NCBI GenBank assembly: GCA_030146045.1
Contig: JASLDG010000037.1
Location: 1-46,924 of the forward strand
From: Candidatus Saccharimonadales bacterium
Lineage (GTDB): Bacteria; Patescibacteriota; Saccharimonadia; Saccharimonadales; Saccharimonadaceae
Length of the DNA stretch: 46,924 nt
Direction: 5' to 3'
The translations under genes and the position numbers were made by a program. This document shows, one piece after another, positions 31,442-38,559 of the stretch (position 1 is its first letter; the number at the start of each line of letters is the position of its first letter). The notes beneath the pieces were generated by a model, which did no database searches, was not told the origin of the DNA, and saw nothing but the letters and a program-made list of their open reading frames with translations.

Positions 31442-31501
31442 AAAGCCATCATATAAACAGCAGTGACAATTGTAACAGATAGCTGGGGGTTTTTCTAGCC
31501 T

Positions 31502-31666
31502 TTACGCGTCAAGGTCAAGCAAAAAGTCGTGATGCTGGCTCAGGCGACCGGCGCGCACTTCGATAAATTGGCGCAAATCCGAACTGCTGCGCTGTACGTT
31601 CCAGGTATCAACTCGGTCAACAGTGCTAGCATCAACACTGCTCGCATATGTATCTTGTGTTGGCAT
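31502..31666 (-). CDS. 54-aa protein, unknown function
   Basis: Begins MPTQDTYASSVDASTVDRVD; hydrophilic, Ser/Asp-rich at the start, then WNVQRSSSDLRQFIEVRAGRLSQHHDF and an acidic end LLDLDA. No family recognised. The SD AAAGGAAC lies five bases before the ATG, and a promoter TTGCTT, 17 bp, TAGTAT lies upstream, giving a short leader. It stands alone between tRNA-Met and the next membrane protein. The promoter and SD make it a likely real gene. Confidence 0.6.
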   Translation of the reverse strand: MPTQDTYASSVDASTVDRVDTWNVQRSSSDLRQFIEVRAGRLSQHHDFLLDLDA

Positions 31667-31747
31667 TTTTTGTTCCTTTTTGTGTTTGATTGGTTATGTA
31701 TTTATACTAGCATATTTTTGTATAAAAAGCAATAGTATTTTGACACA

Positions 31748-32770
31748 TTAATTATTGTATGCTGCGTACGTACTCGCCTCGAGTTTATAGCACGTCTTGC
31801 CCGCTGAATGGCTATAGGTACTCACGTAACTTTTGTACGCGTCTGACGAATTATAGTCACGGTCTTCGTTTTTTGCTCCCTTGTACTCAACGCACAATTG
31901 ATAGCGGTAAGTCGTGCGGTTTGTCGTCTTGTCGCTATATGCTGGCGATGATGGAACATACTTGCCCTCCGCCTTATACGTTACTAGATTCCGCTCCACC
32001 AAGGTACGTGCATCCGATGATAGACTGAGCTGCGATAGGTCACGCGGCAGTTCTTTGTTTGTTCGCGTGTAGTCTTCGACTTCGTTTGAAACACTACTGA
32101 GATTACGCTCGATGAGACGATCATCACGGAGGCGTGCCGACTCCGCAATCGGCCCTGCAAAACACAATACAATAAACAGTAAGCCAAGTACTGACATACC
32201 AATCGTATAAATACGGCCAGTAACTGAACGGTTAAAGGGATTCAGTGTCCGCACAAACGTCACTGCATAGACAACCGCGATAATCAGTGCTGTTGAAATT
32301 CCCACCATCGTCGGCTTATCACCATCCACGTCAATCTGCCCAATTGACAGCGCGATAATCAGCCAGATTGCAACTACCAACGAGCCAATGCCGCACAATG
32401 CAAAAATCACCGCATGAATTACCATGATGACCATTGACGCACCTGTCTTTTTGGCCGTTTCGAACCGGCTATAAAATAAGTCACACGCAATAGCAATAGG
32501 GAAGAGTACAAGCATTGATGCCATAGCGTACGGAACCGCACCGGCAGTATTTTCGTGCATAATGAACGATGTCAGCACCAACCCCACCACAAAGGCCAGC
32601 GCAATAATTGCCCATCCCCAAAATGCATACGTCAACCATTGCAATACTATCACGCCAGCCGAGGCACCCGCCGGTTTTGCCGCACTAGTCTCTGGCGATG
32701 GCTTAGTCTTGGCCTTTTCGGTAGTAACGGCCACCTCTTCCGGCTCATGTTTCAACGTTTCTTCGCTCAT
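31748..32770 (-). CDS. Multi-pass membrane protein, DUF5671-like, 340 aa
   Basis: Residues 1-40 are hydrophilic (Glu/Lys/Thr/Pro-rich), followed by seven or so membrane spans from about 40 to 215 with VLQWLTYAFWGWAIIALAFV at the start, a pattern I associate with DUF5671-type proteins common in CPR bacteria. The last ~130 residues are soluble and outside or inside the membrane, with two Cys (CVEYKG and TCYKLEAS). The start MSEETLKHEP is chosen because of an SD (GGGAG) at suitable spacing. Function unknown. Divergent from the gene at 32848. Confidence 0.72.
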   Translation of the reverse strand: MSEETLKHEPEEVAVTTEKAKTKPSPETSAAKPAGASAGVIVLQWLTYAFWGWAIIALAFVVGLVLTSFIMHENTAGAVPYAMASMLVLFPIAIACDLFYSRFETAKKTGASMVIMVIHAVIFALCGIGSLVVAIWLIIALSIGQIDVDGDKPTMVGISTALIIAVVYAVTFVRTLNPFNRSVTGRIYTIGMSVLGLLFIVLCFAGPIAESARLRDDRLIERNLSSVSNEVEDYTRTNKELPRDLSQLSLSSDARTLVERNLVTYKAEGKYVPSSPAYSDKTTNRTTYRYQLCVEYKGAKNEDRDYNSSDAYKSYVSTYSHSAGKTCYKLEASTYAAYNN

Positions 32771-32847
32771 ACAAATTCTCCCTCTCCCATCCTTTTGACT
32801 CAATTATACTACTTGTGCTATAAATAAGAAAAAGGATAAACACAAAC

Positions 32848-33570
32848 ATGTCACTCGAAAGTAGTCTCGCCGTTATCGCTCTCGCCGCACTGATACACGC
32901 CAGCTTTCAGCTGAGTGTGAGCGTCCTTACTCTTATGAGCAGTCATGCAATTGGCGCGCGGACTCGCCACCTTAAACTTATGCGTCTGATGACCGGCTAT
33001 ATGACCGGCGCCGCAACCATGACGGTTCTTCTTATCACACTGCCGGCGTTCTTGTTGACACATTTCTACGGCGAATATACCCCTCTCGTCATATGGTCAA
33101 TTGCCTGCGGCAGCTTGGTTGGGATTGGCGTATCGGTCTGGCGCTTTTACTACCGCCGGGGCAGGGGAACAACCCTATGGCTCCCTCGTTCGATGGCGCG
33201 GTTTTTGCAAGATCGAAGTAAAGTCACCAAACGTTCCGCCGAAGCTTTCAGCCTCGGCTTGAGTGCCATTATCAGCGAACTGATCTTTATCGCTGGCCCA
33301 CTCCTCATTGCCACTCTTGCCCTTGTACACCTTGCACCCTTGTGGCAACTTGCGGGCATTACGCTCTATACAGGCATCTCCATGCTGCCGCTCCTGATCG
33401 TCAGTGCATTGGTTGGCGGCGGTCATAAACTCAGCAGTATCCAAAAGTGGCGCGAAGACAACAAGCGCTTTCTACAGTTTGCTTCTGGTACCGGGCTGCT
33501 TGTACTCAGCGCTTACGTGTACGTCGATCAGATTATGGCGACGACCGTTCAAGCAATAGGGGGTAGATAG
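32848..33570 (+). CDS. Multi-pass membrane protein, 240 aa, unknown
   Basis: Six probable spans: about 7-30, 45-70, 80-100, 130-160, 165-190 and 210-230. A conserved-looking segment SLGLSAIISELIFIAGPLLIA lies near 132-152, which recalls the repeated segments of LysE- or DsbD-like transporters but is not diagnostic. An AAAAAGGA SD lies 10 bases before the ATG. It is the first gene of a three-gene operon with a stand-alone ATP-cone protein and a flavoprotein, so it may provide a membrane partner in electron or metabolite transfer; that is inference. Confidence 0.7.
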   Translation: MSLESSLAVIALAALIHASFQLSVSVLTLMSSHAIGARTRHLKLMRLMTGYMTGAATMTVLLITLPAFLLTHFYGEYTPLVIWSIACGSLVGIGVSVWRFYYRRGRGTTLWLPRSMARFLQDRSKVTKRSAEAFSLGLSAIISELIFIAGPLLIATLALVHLAPLWQLAGITLYTGISMLPLLIVSALVGGGHKLSSIQKWREDNKRFLQFASGTGLLVLSAYVYVDQIMATTVQAIGGR

Positions 33571-33571
33571 T

Positions 33572-33877
33572 GTGAAAAAAACAACAACTCTTATCCCAAA
33601 AGCAATCGATATCGTCAAACGCGGCGGTCGACGACCGTCTGAAGCATTTAACCCCGAGAAGCTCCATGCGAGTATTCGTGCCGCTCTTCTCAGCACCAAA
33701 ACGCCCGTCGGTGAAGCCAATATGACTGCCCTGGCCGTCACTGACACTGTCATCGTCTGGCTGACAAATCACCCCGAAGTCACCAGTGACGACCTGCGCC
33801 GTGTTGCGAGTGACCGATTAACCATTTACCATCCCGAAGCCGCGTATATCTACAAACATCATCAGCTGATACTTTAA
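33572..33877 (+). CDS. Stand-alone ATP-cone domain protein
   Basis: A 101-residue protein with VVKRGGRRPSEAFNPEKLHASIRAAL-like sequence (residues 14-40; here IVKRGGRRPSEAFNPEKL) and a C-terminal RVASDRLTIYHPEAAYIYKHHQ, the layout of an ATP-cone, the nucleotide-sensing module of ribonucleotide reductases and NrdR. Here it is not fused to anything and has no zinc ribbon. The start is GTG at 33572, two bases after the previous stop, with GGGGG as SD. It may sense ATP/dATP for the adjacent flavoprotein; this is speculative. Confidence 0.82.
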   Translation: MKKTTTLIPKAIDIVKRGGRRPSEAFNPEKLHASIRAALLSTKTPVGEANMTALAVTDTVIVWLTNHPEVTSDDLRRVASDRLTIYHPEAAYIYKHHQLIL

Positions 33878-33888
33878 AGGAATTATAT

Positions 33889-35259
33889 ATGGCAAAACAA
33901 AAATATGACTACGACTTGATTGTTATCGGTAGCGGCGCCGGCGGAAGCGCTGCGGCGACCATTGCCGCACGCGACGGCAAACGCGTCGCTATCGTTGAAG
34001 CGGATACTTTTGGTGGTGATAGCCCGAACTGGAGTGACATTCCAACCAAGGCGCTCTTACATGTTGCCGAGCTATACGACCAAGCGAAGCGTGGCGCCCG
34101 GTTCGGCCTACGCTCAAGCACCATGAGCTACAATTATCCATCACTTCGCGCCTGGAAAGAACTCGCTGTCAAGCGAACTGGTGCGGGTGGCAATCAGCGC
34201 TACTACGAACAGCAGGGTATTAGTGCATTTCACGGCACGGCACACTTTTTGACACCCAACGAAATCAGCGTCAATCGTCGTCATCTGTCCAGCGAAAAAT
34301 TCCTGATTGCGACCGGCTCTCACTGGGAAACACCTGCCATTCAAGGTCTTGGTGATGTTGATTTTTTGACACCACGGAGCATCCTCACCACAACCAAACC
34401 CCCCAAGTCACTCTATATTATCGGTGGCGGTTCAACCGGTGTTGAATTAGCACAGCTCCTCTCAATCCTTGGTACCAAAGTCTACCTGGCAGATATCGCT
34501 GCGCGTCTACTGCCGAGCTACGATCAAGAAGTTGGCCAACTCATAGAGCACTCATTCCATGCCAACAGAGGAATTACCGTCCTAACGCACACACGTACCC
34601 TTATGGTCGAAAAAGAAAACATCGCCAAGCGTGTCACCTATAATCGTGGCGGTACTGAACACTCGCTCCGCGTTGACGATGTTCTCGTAGCCACAGGTCG
34701 CCAGCCAAGCGTCGACCTCGGACTCGAAAATGCAGGGGTTGAATACACCGCCAAAGGCATCGAAACCGACCAACATCTCCAGACTTCAGCAAAACACATC
34801 TTTGCTGCCGGTGACGTACTTGGTAAGCACAGCTCCACCCATACCGCACTGCTCGAAAGCCGTGTTGCCGCTCATAACTTATTTGCCAAAAATAAAATGA
34901 CCCCCGATTACACCGCCACGCCGCACATCGTCTTTACCGATCCAAGTGTTGCTTCAGTCGGCCTAACAGAAGACGATTGCCTTAAACGTGATCTTGATAT
35001 CAAAAAATCGATCGCACCGCTGAGTATCATCGCACGCAGCAACACTAGTGATTTCCATGATGGATTCGTCAAACTGATCACCGATAAAAAGGGTGTGCTC
35101 CTTGGGGCGACGGTGGTAGCGCCAAGCGCTACCGAACTGATCCATGAGCTGGCACTGGCCGTTAAACACGGCCTGACCGCGCAGGACATTGCCACCACAC
35201 CGCATGCCTTTCTCAGCTGGAGTGAAGCCATTCGCGTGGCCGCCGCCAAGCTGAGCTAG
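33889..35259 (+). CDS. FAD-dependent pyridine nucleotide oxidoreductase lacking the redox disulfide
   Basis: A 456-residue protein with the dihydrolipoamide dehydrogenase/mercuric reductase fold: FAD motif GSGAGG (residues 14-19), NAD(P) motif IIGGGSTGVELAQ near 179-191, ATGRQPSVDLGLE near 264-276, and ASVGLTEDD near 348-356. The segment that normally reads GGTCLNVGCIPSKAL is FGGDSPNWSDIPTKAL, so both redox cysteines are replaced (Ser45, Asp50). The catalytic His of the C-terminal HPT motif is also replaced (HAFLSWSE, Phe441), though the Glu remains. It therefore cannot be a normal disulfide oxidoreductase; it may reduce quinones or another acceptor. Third gene of the operon, SD AAAGGA. Confidence 0.85.
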   Translation: MAKQKYDYDLIVIGSGAGGSAAATIAARDGKRVAIVEADTFGGDSPNWSDIPTKALLHVAELYDQAKRGARFGLRSSTMSYNYPSLRAWKELAVKRTGAGGNQRYYEQQGISAFHGTAHFLTPNEISVNRRHLSSEKFLIATGSHWETPAIQGLGDVDFLTPRSILTTTKPPKSLYIIGGGSTGVELAQLLSILGTKVYLADIAARLLPSYDQEVGQLIEHSFHANRGITVLTHTRTLMVEKENIAKRVTYNRGGTEHSLRVDDVLVATGRQPSVDLGLENAGVEYTAKGIETDQHLQTSAKHIFAAGDVLGKHSSTHTALLESRVAAHNLFAKNKMTPDYTATPHIVFTDPSVASVGLTEDDCLKRDLDIKKSIAPLSIIARSNTSDFHDGFVKLITDKKGVLLGATVVAPSATELIHELALAVKHGLTAQDIATTPHAFLSWSEAIRVAAAKLS

Positions 35260-35277
35260 TCTCCCCTGCCCTTATAT

Positions 35278-35306
35278 TTGACTTTTTATATATTTATTGC
35301 TATAGT
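35278..35306 (+). promoter_or_regulatory. Promoter of the 89-aa orphan cassette
   Basis: TTGACT and TATAGT with 17 bp between. The leader of about 70 nt runs to the SD AAGGAG before the GTG at 35384. Confidence 0.7.
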
Positions 35307-35383
35307 ATATTTATAGGCGTGCCATTCCGACACACCTTGTTCATTGTGAATATTCGTATTCACACCAACCTAAGGAGAACCTA

Positions 35384-35653
35384 GTGGCGATTACCGTTCC
35401 GGTCATGGTCAAGAACCTCAACACCTACAAGTGCAAGGGGTACCCGATGCCCATCCCCGATTCCATCAAGGAGGCACGGAGGCGCATCCAGGACATGATC
35501 GACCACCGCTACGACGGCATGTGCCAGAAGCCCGAGGTCCTGAACGATCTCCAGATGATCCAGGTGGTCTACTCCGGGCCGCTCGCCGACCCCGAGGCAC
35601 TGCTGGCGGAGATCCAGGCGGCCGCGCTGAACACCTCCGTCGTCGCACACTAG
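35384..35653 (+). CDS. Orphan cassette protein, 89 aa, unknown function
   Basis: Begins MAITVPVMVKNLNTYKCKG (GTG start, SD AAGGAG seven bases upstream). Probably a beta strand pair, a helix SIKEARRRIQDMIDHRYDGM (about residues 27-46), a strand MIQVVYSG and a C-terminal helix DPEALLAEIQAAAL: a small alpha/beta fold. No recognised family. G/C-rich third positions contrast with the flavoprotein upstream. A single-gene cassette with a near-consensus promoter and a very strong terminator. Confidence 0.75.
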   Translation: MAITVPVMVKNLNTYKCKGYPMPIPDSIKEARRRIQDMIDHRYDGMCQKPEVLNDLQMIQVVYSGPLADPEALLAEIQAAALNTSVVAH

Positions 35654-35663
35654 CCTTCACCTT

Positions 35664-35697
35664 GTGGTCAGGGTGGCTCTTTCGCCACCCTGACCAC
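35664..35697 (+). terminator. Strong terminator of the 89-aa cassette
   Basis: GTGGTCAGGGTGGC tctttc GCCACCCTGACCAC: 14-bp perfect arms. A second, weaker hairpin with a T-run follows at about 35707-35734. Confidence 0.85.
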
Positions 35698-35774
35698 ACT
35701 CAAATCAGATCCGCCTCCTTCTGGGGGTCTTTTTAATGCACCGCACGCCCTACGAGGCGTAAAGCCCCCGTAAG

Positions 35775-36152
35775 CTAGATACAGCCTTGATATATCTCTT
35801 TCTCCATAGCGGCTGTCACTTGCTGTCTGTGATAATCTGAGAGGCGCATACCAGCACGGGTTGCCTGTTCTTTAATTGTCGTGTTTGCACAGCCACACAC
35901 CTTATTCAGCGGCTTATTTGACGATAGGTCAAAAGGTATACTTTGGTTCACAAGACAGTTACTCATAAGGCTATTGAAATATTGTCTGTCTACCTCTTCT
36001 TGGGCACCAGCGGTCGTTATGATTTCTTGTTGTCTACCATCATCTTCTCCTTTGTTATAGGCCATCGTGCCGATTGTCCAAAGAGAGACTATAATCACTA
36101 CTCCGAATATAATTTTTGCTGATACAGGGGTTCTTGAATGGTTGGGTTGCAT
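35775..36152 (-). CDS. Single-span membrane protein, 125 aa, behind a structured leader
   Basis: Begins MQPNHSRTPVSAKIIFGVVII: a short basic N-terminus and one span (about residues 13-31), then a soluble domain with three Cys (SNCLVNQ, VCGCAN) and a final YQGC. The Cys spacing and the probable outside location suggest disulfides. No family recognised. The AAGGAG SD seven bases before the ATG defines the start. The upstream leader contains a large folded RNA followed by a terminator-like hairpin, so expression may be attenuated. Confidence 0.72.
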   Translation of the reverse strand: MQPNHSRTPVSAKIIFGVVIIVSLWTIGTMAYNKGEDDGRQQEIITTAGAQEEVDRQYFNSLMSNCLVNQSIPFDLSSNKPLNKVCGCANTTIKEQATRAGMRLSDYHRQQVTAAMEKEIYQGCI

Positions 36153-36311
36153 GTAATTCTCCTTACAATAAAAAGGACAGCCACTCTTATGGCTGTCTAC
36201 ACCAACAACAGAAGATTGCTCCCTGCTGCATATCGAATGGCTGCCCATTTCTAAGAGCAATCAATACCGTGCAGTACGGCTTCTGATGTTGATGTAGACT
36301 CCTCCATTATA
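36153..36311 (-). promoter_or_regulatory. Candidate structured leader RNA with attenuator-type terminator
   Basis: From a TATAAT box (36306-36311) the RNA would start near 36299. A long closing stem pairs 36287-36299 (GTCTACATCAACA) with 36195-36207 (TGTTGGTGTAGAC), continued after a U/U mismatch by CAGAAG (36280-36285) with CTTCTG (36209-36214). Inside are a small hairpin CCGT actgc ACGG and a stem GATTGCTC/GAGCAATC (36255-36262 with 36214-36221) enclosing about 33 bases. Next comes GACAGCCA taagag TGGCTGTC and a T-run (36168-36197), a terminator sharing three bases with the closing stem. The SD and ATG follow directly. Confidence 0.55.
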
Positions 36312-36373
36312 GCAAAAGCCACCCTAGCGCAAAGCCTGATGACTATAAATCAATACAGAGATACCTATAGGTA

Positions 36374-36417
36374 AACCAAGAAAAAACACTACTCGAAAGT
36401 AGTGTTTTTTCTTGGTT
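36374..36417 (-). terminator. Hairpin overlapping the 3' end of initiator tRNA
   Basis: AACCAAGAAAAAACACTACT cgaa AGTAGTGTTTTTTCTTGGTT: perfect 20-bp arms. On the minus strand the upstream arm begins inside the tRNA, taking in its last five bases including CCA. Confidence 0.78.
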
Positions 36418-36489
36418 GCGGGGGCAAGATTTGAACTTACGACCTCTTGGTTATGAGCCAAGCGAGCTACCAGGCTGCTCCACCCCGCG
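36413..36489 (-). tRNA. tRNA-fMet(CAU), initiator
   Basis: The minus strand reads CGCGGGGTGGAGCAGCC ... GGCTCATAACC ... AGTTCAAATCT ... CCCCGCAACCA, 77 nt. Position 1 is C and position 72 is A, the unpaired end diagnostic of bacterial initiator tRNA. The anticodon is CAT. CCA is encoded. Confidence 0.95.
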
Positions 36490-36535
36490 ATACATTATGT
36501 TATTGTACCACACGAAGCTATACAATTGCAAGGAA

Positions 36536-36991
36536 CTAGTCTCCTGAGGCCGCCCGATGGCGCCCACCGAACAAAAAGTCAGCCCATTGCTGGATATTTG
36601 ATGGCTCCTCGGCTGCTACTACCTCAGCTCGAGGCGCTGCAGCTTTGGCATCACTTTCTTTGATTGCCGCAGAATTAGGTGGCAAGATCAATAGCTTCTC
36701 ACCTGGATCGGCCACGTTAAGCAGCTTCCGCGCTTGGAGCGACTGGTATTCTGCGCTCTGATAATAGGCCTTCTGGTATGCCAAGTTTTGCGTCTCAAGT
36801 TCAATCAACTGCTTCTGGCGCTGCTTATCATCAACCTCACGCTGCAATGCGTAGTTTTTTTGCACCACCTGTACCGACGACCATGCCCAGCCAAGCGCAA
36901 TGAATCCCGCTACTACCGCCAGCACTACATTCATCGTCACATAACGGTGACGAATAACATAGAGGAGGTGACGAAAACGGATATGGTTCAC
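36536..36991 (-). CDS. FtsB/DivIC-like septum formation initiator protein
   Basis: A 151-residue protein: a basic N-terminus, one membrane span (about 20-40), a coiled coil (about 42-75, QKNYALQREVDDKQRQKQL) and a following LLNVADPGEKLLILPP segment near 88-103, the pattern of FtsB/DivIC-type cell-division proteins. The tail is Ala/Glu-rich. It likely links division components outside the membrane. The start codon is GTG, seven bases after TATACT, so even a non-ATG start appears to be leaderless here. Confidence 0.8.
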   Translation of the reverse strand: MNHIRFRHLLYVIRHRYVTMNVVLAVVAGFIALGWAWSSVQVVQKNYALQREVDDKQRQKQLIELETQNLAYQKAYYQSAEYQSLQARKLLNVADPGEKLLILPPNSAAIKESDAKAAAPRAEVVAAEEPSNIQQWADFLFGGRHRAASGD

Positions 36992-36998
36992 TCTTTCA

Positions 36999-37004
36999 AG
37001 TATA
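36999..37004 (-). promoter_or_regulatory. -10 box, leaderless-type, of the ftsB-like gene
   Basis: TATACT-tgaaaga-GTG, seven bases to a GTG start codon. Confidence 0.55.
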
Positions 37005-37083
37005 CACCACCCGCCCTCTTCTTAACCCCGAGATACCCCGCTAGCATGAATAGGAGTACTCGTGGTAAAATAGGCTCTATGTT

Positions 37084-37159
37084 GGGGGCGTAGCTCATCG
37101 GTTAGAGCAGGCGGCTCATAACCACTTGGTAGTTGGTTCGATTCCAACCGCCCCCACCA
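37084..37159 (+). tRNA. tRNA-Ile2(CAU), lysidine-modified type
   Basis: GGGGGCGTAGCTCATCGG ... GCGGCTCATAACC ... GGTTCGATTCC ... CGCCCCCACCA, 76 nt, CCA encoded. The anticodon is CAT, but the body (GTTAGAGCAGGCGGCTCATAACCaCTTGGT) resembles E. coli ileX, not tRNA-Met. With a separate elongator Met and initiator in this window, and tilS present, this is most likely the AUA-reading isoleucine tRNA. Confidence 0.85.
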
Positions 37160-37562
37160 AGGTGTCCGTACTCGAACCCGAGTCCGAGACACTGTGAGAA
37201 ACGGCATTACCATCTAAGGCTTCCGCAGGTCGGGGGCCTTTTTTGGTGTCTGGGGTACGGGTTGCCTGGAAGGTACGCAGCGACTCCACCAGGTTGTCGA
37301 ATGGGTCGGCAAGCTCGGATGTGTGGATGCCATCCTGGTCGATGTAGAACGCCGAGAAGAAGGTCTCGTTGATGAACCTGCGGGCAGGGTCATCGGCTGC
37401 GGCGTAGAGACGATCGGGGTGACGGAGGCGTTCTACCGCGTCGAGGAGCGTGTCACGACCGAGCTTGAGCTCGCTGGTGGTGTCGACGAGGCCGCTGGAA
37501 GCATGTTCGCGGTCAGCCTGGATCTGACGCAGGCGAGGAAGGCCCCGTCTGGCGTACAAAAG
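37160..37562 (-). pseudogene. Serine recombinase, C-terminal fragment
   Basis: The frame reads RLRQIQADREHASSGLVDTT, then LLDAVERLRHPDRLYAAADD, RRFINETFFSAFYIDQDG and SELADPFDNLV. This matches the C-terminal coiled-coil/helical part of large serine recombinases (resolvase-invertase plus zinc-ribbon type). The catalytic and zinc parts are missing: the sequence begins abruptly at about 37562 where an alanine dehydrogenase fragment ends. Codons are G+C-rich, unlike the neighbours. On the other side it runs up to the 3' end of tRNA-Ile2. It looks like the remnant of an integrated element. The frame continues antisense through the tRNA, but that part is not protein. Confidence 0.75.
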
Positions 37563-37905
37563 AATTCATAACTATAGGCGGCAGCTTTTAAACTAAAGTC
37601 CTGTTCCCCTCGGCATGGTACACAGCCCCCACGACCTTATCTTCAGTTAGATACTGAAATTCCTCGTCAGTTGGTGGTTTATATTTCAAAATCAACTTAC
37701 TTGAATTCCATGCAGCTTCGGTATCCACGATGTGCGCGCCCACATTCGCATATGACTCGTCAGATATGCCGAGCCTTACACCCGCTTCTGCTTCTACAAA
37801 AACCTCGAATCCATTATCAATGAACTGCCCAACTTCGCGTGGAGTTAAAATAACGCGCTGTTCGCCCGCGCTTTTCTCTTTTATTACTGAGATAGATTTA
37901 TACAT
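37563..37905 (-). pseudogene. Alanine dehydrogenase-type protein, N-terminal fragment
   Basis: Begins MYKSISVIKEKSAGEQRVIL, the N-terminal domain of alanine dehydrogenase/transhydrogenase-like enzymes (about 370 residues when complete), with FVEAEAGVRLGISDESYANVG and LILKYKPPTDEEF. The frame ends at TAG (37588) after 105 residues; one base over, the sequence continues as SLKAAAYSYEFF, the expected next strand, before switching abruptly to recombinase sequence near 37562. So it carries a frameshift and a truncation. The fragment could still be made as a small domain but lacks the NAD-binding domain. It is the second gene after a DUF3850-like gene. Confidence 0.75.
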
Positions 37906-37924
37906 AATAGTTCTTCCGTATTGA

Positions 37925-38185
37925 TTACTTAAAGGCAATGATTTGATAGCCAAACTTCTCTACATCTTCTTGCGACCAAGTGGTATCGCCCTTCGTCCTG
38001 CCAACATAAGTAACCTGCTTTTCAATTTCCCGTCCAGTAAAATCACGCGTCTGCTTATCCCACTCTCTCAGAACAAGCGTGTCACCTTCTTCAATATCAA
38101 AATCCGCCAGTCGAAAGTCGTACGTCTTCTTACCACTTAAGATAAACTCGAAATATTCAGGTAAAATTTTCTTTTCAATTCTCAT
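37925..38185 (-). CDS. ASCH/DUF3850-like small RNA-binding-fold protein
   Basis: An 86-residue protein beginning MRIEKKILPEYFEFILSGKK, followed by TYDFRLADFDIEEGDTLVLREWD and QVTYVGRTKG, the PUA-like fold pattern of DUF3850/ASCH proteins (small beta-barrels thought to bind RNA or nucleotides). The C-terminus ends YQIIAFK. TATAGT is seven bases before the ATG, so it is leaderless-type. The truncated alanine dehydrogenase gene lies 19 bp downstream, with an SD of its own (GGAAG). Confidence 0.85.
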   Translation of the reverse strand: MRIEKKILPEYFEFILSGKKTYDFRLADFDIEEGDTLVLREWDKQTRDFTGREIEKQVTYVGRTKGDTTWSQEDVEKFGYQIIAFK

Positions 38186-38192
38186 ACAACTT

Positions 38193-38198
38193 ACTATA
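38193..38198 (-). promoter_or_regulatory. -10 box, leaderless-type, of the DUF3850-like gene
   Basis: TATAGT-aagttgt-ATG, seven bases to the start. Confidence 0.55.
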
Positions 38199-38485
38199 TC
38201 TTATCACCCCTTAAGCAAAAATAAGTCACGACGTCGTCAGGCATACACACTAATAGCCCGTTCAATGACCCTCACCCGATACATATAATAATGCTTCTTA
38301 ATATCTATACCCCTGAACATATTCTATTTTTGACGCTTGCCGTAAATTGCTGTGCCAAGGGTTGGTGGGGTTCTGTATTAGCCAATCTGCCAAGCATGCC
38401 ACTATTCGTTCAAATCTCTTATCTTCTGCCCCACCAAAAAGACATTACTACAAACAGCCCCATTGTATGATGCGGGTTGTTTTAT
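38199..38485. other. Intergenic stretch without a convincing gene
   Basis: Between the divergent DUF3850-like gene and the next cassette. A 59-codon open frame (38291-38470, plus) is present but has unlikely composition and no SD. A hairpin AACAGCCC ... GGGTTGTTTT near 38453-38484 looks like a terminator reading rightward, so a short or lost transcript may end here. Confidence 0.4.
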
Positions 38486-38559
38486 TTGTCATTTTATGCT
38501 AAAGTAAGCAAGTTTGAGGCAAATCGTCTCGAACAGGCCTACCCGTAGAGGAATCATGT

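Noticed and set aside
36153..36299. Reading of the structured leader as SRP (4.5S) RNA or tmRNA
   Set aside because: The conserved SRP GGAA-type apical motif and the tmRNA alanine acceptor/tag features are absent.
37116..37159. Extension of the recombinase-fragment frame through the tRNA, ending VGAVGIEPTT
   Set aside because: This peptide is the well-known artefact of translating the antisense of a tRNA T-arm and acceptor stem; the region is the tRNA-Ile2 gene.
38291..38470. 59-codon plus-strand frame in the gap before the 115-aa cassette
   Set aside because: No SD, a -10-like sequence only one base from the ATG, unlikely amino-acid composition, and its end overlaps a terminator-like hairpin.
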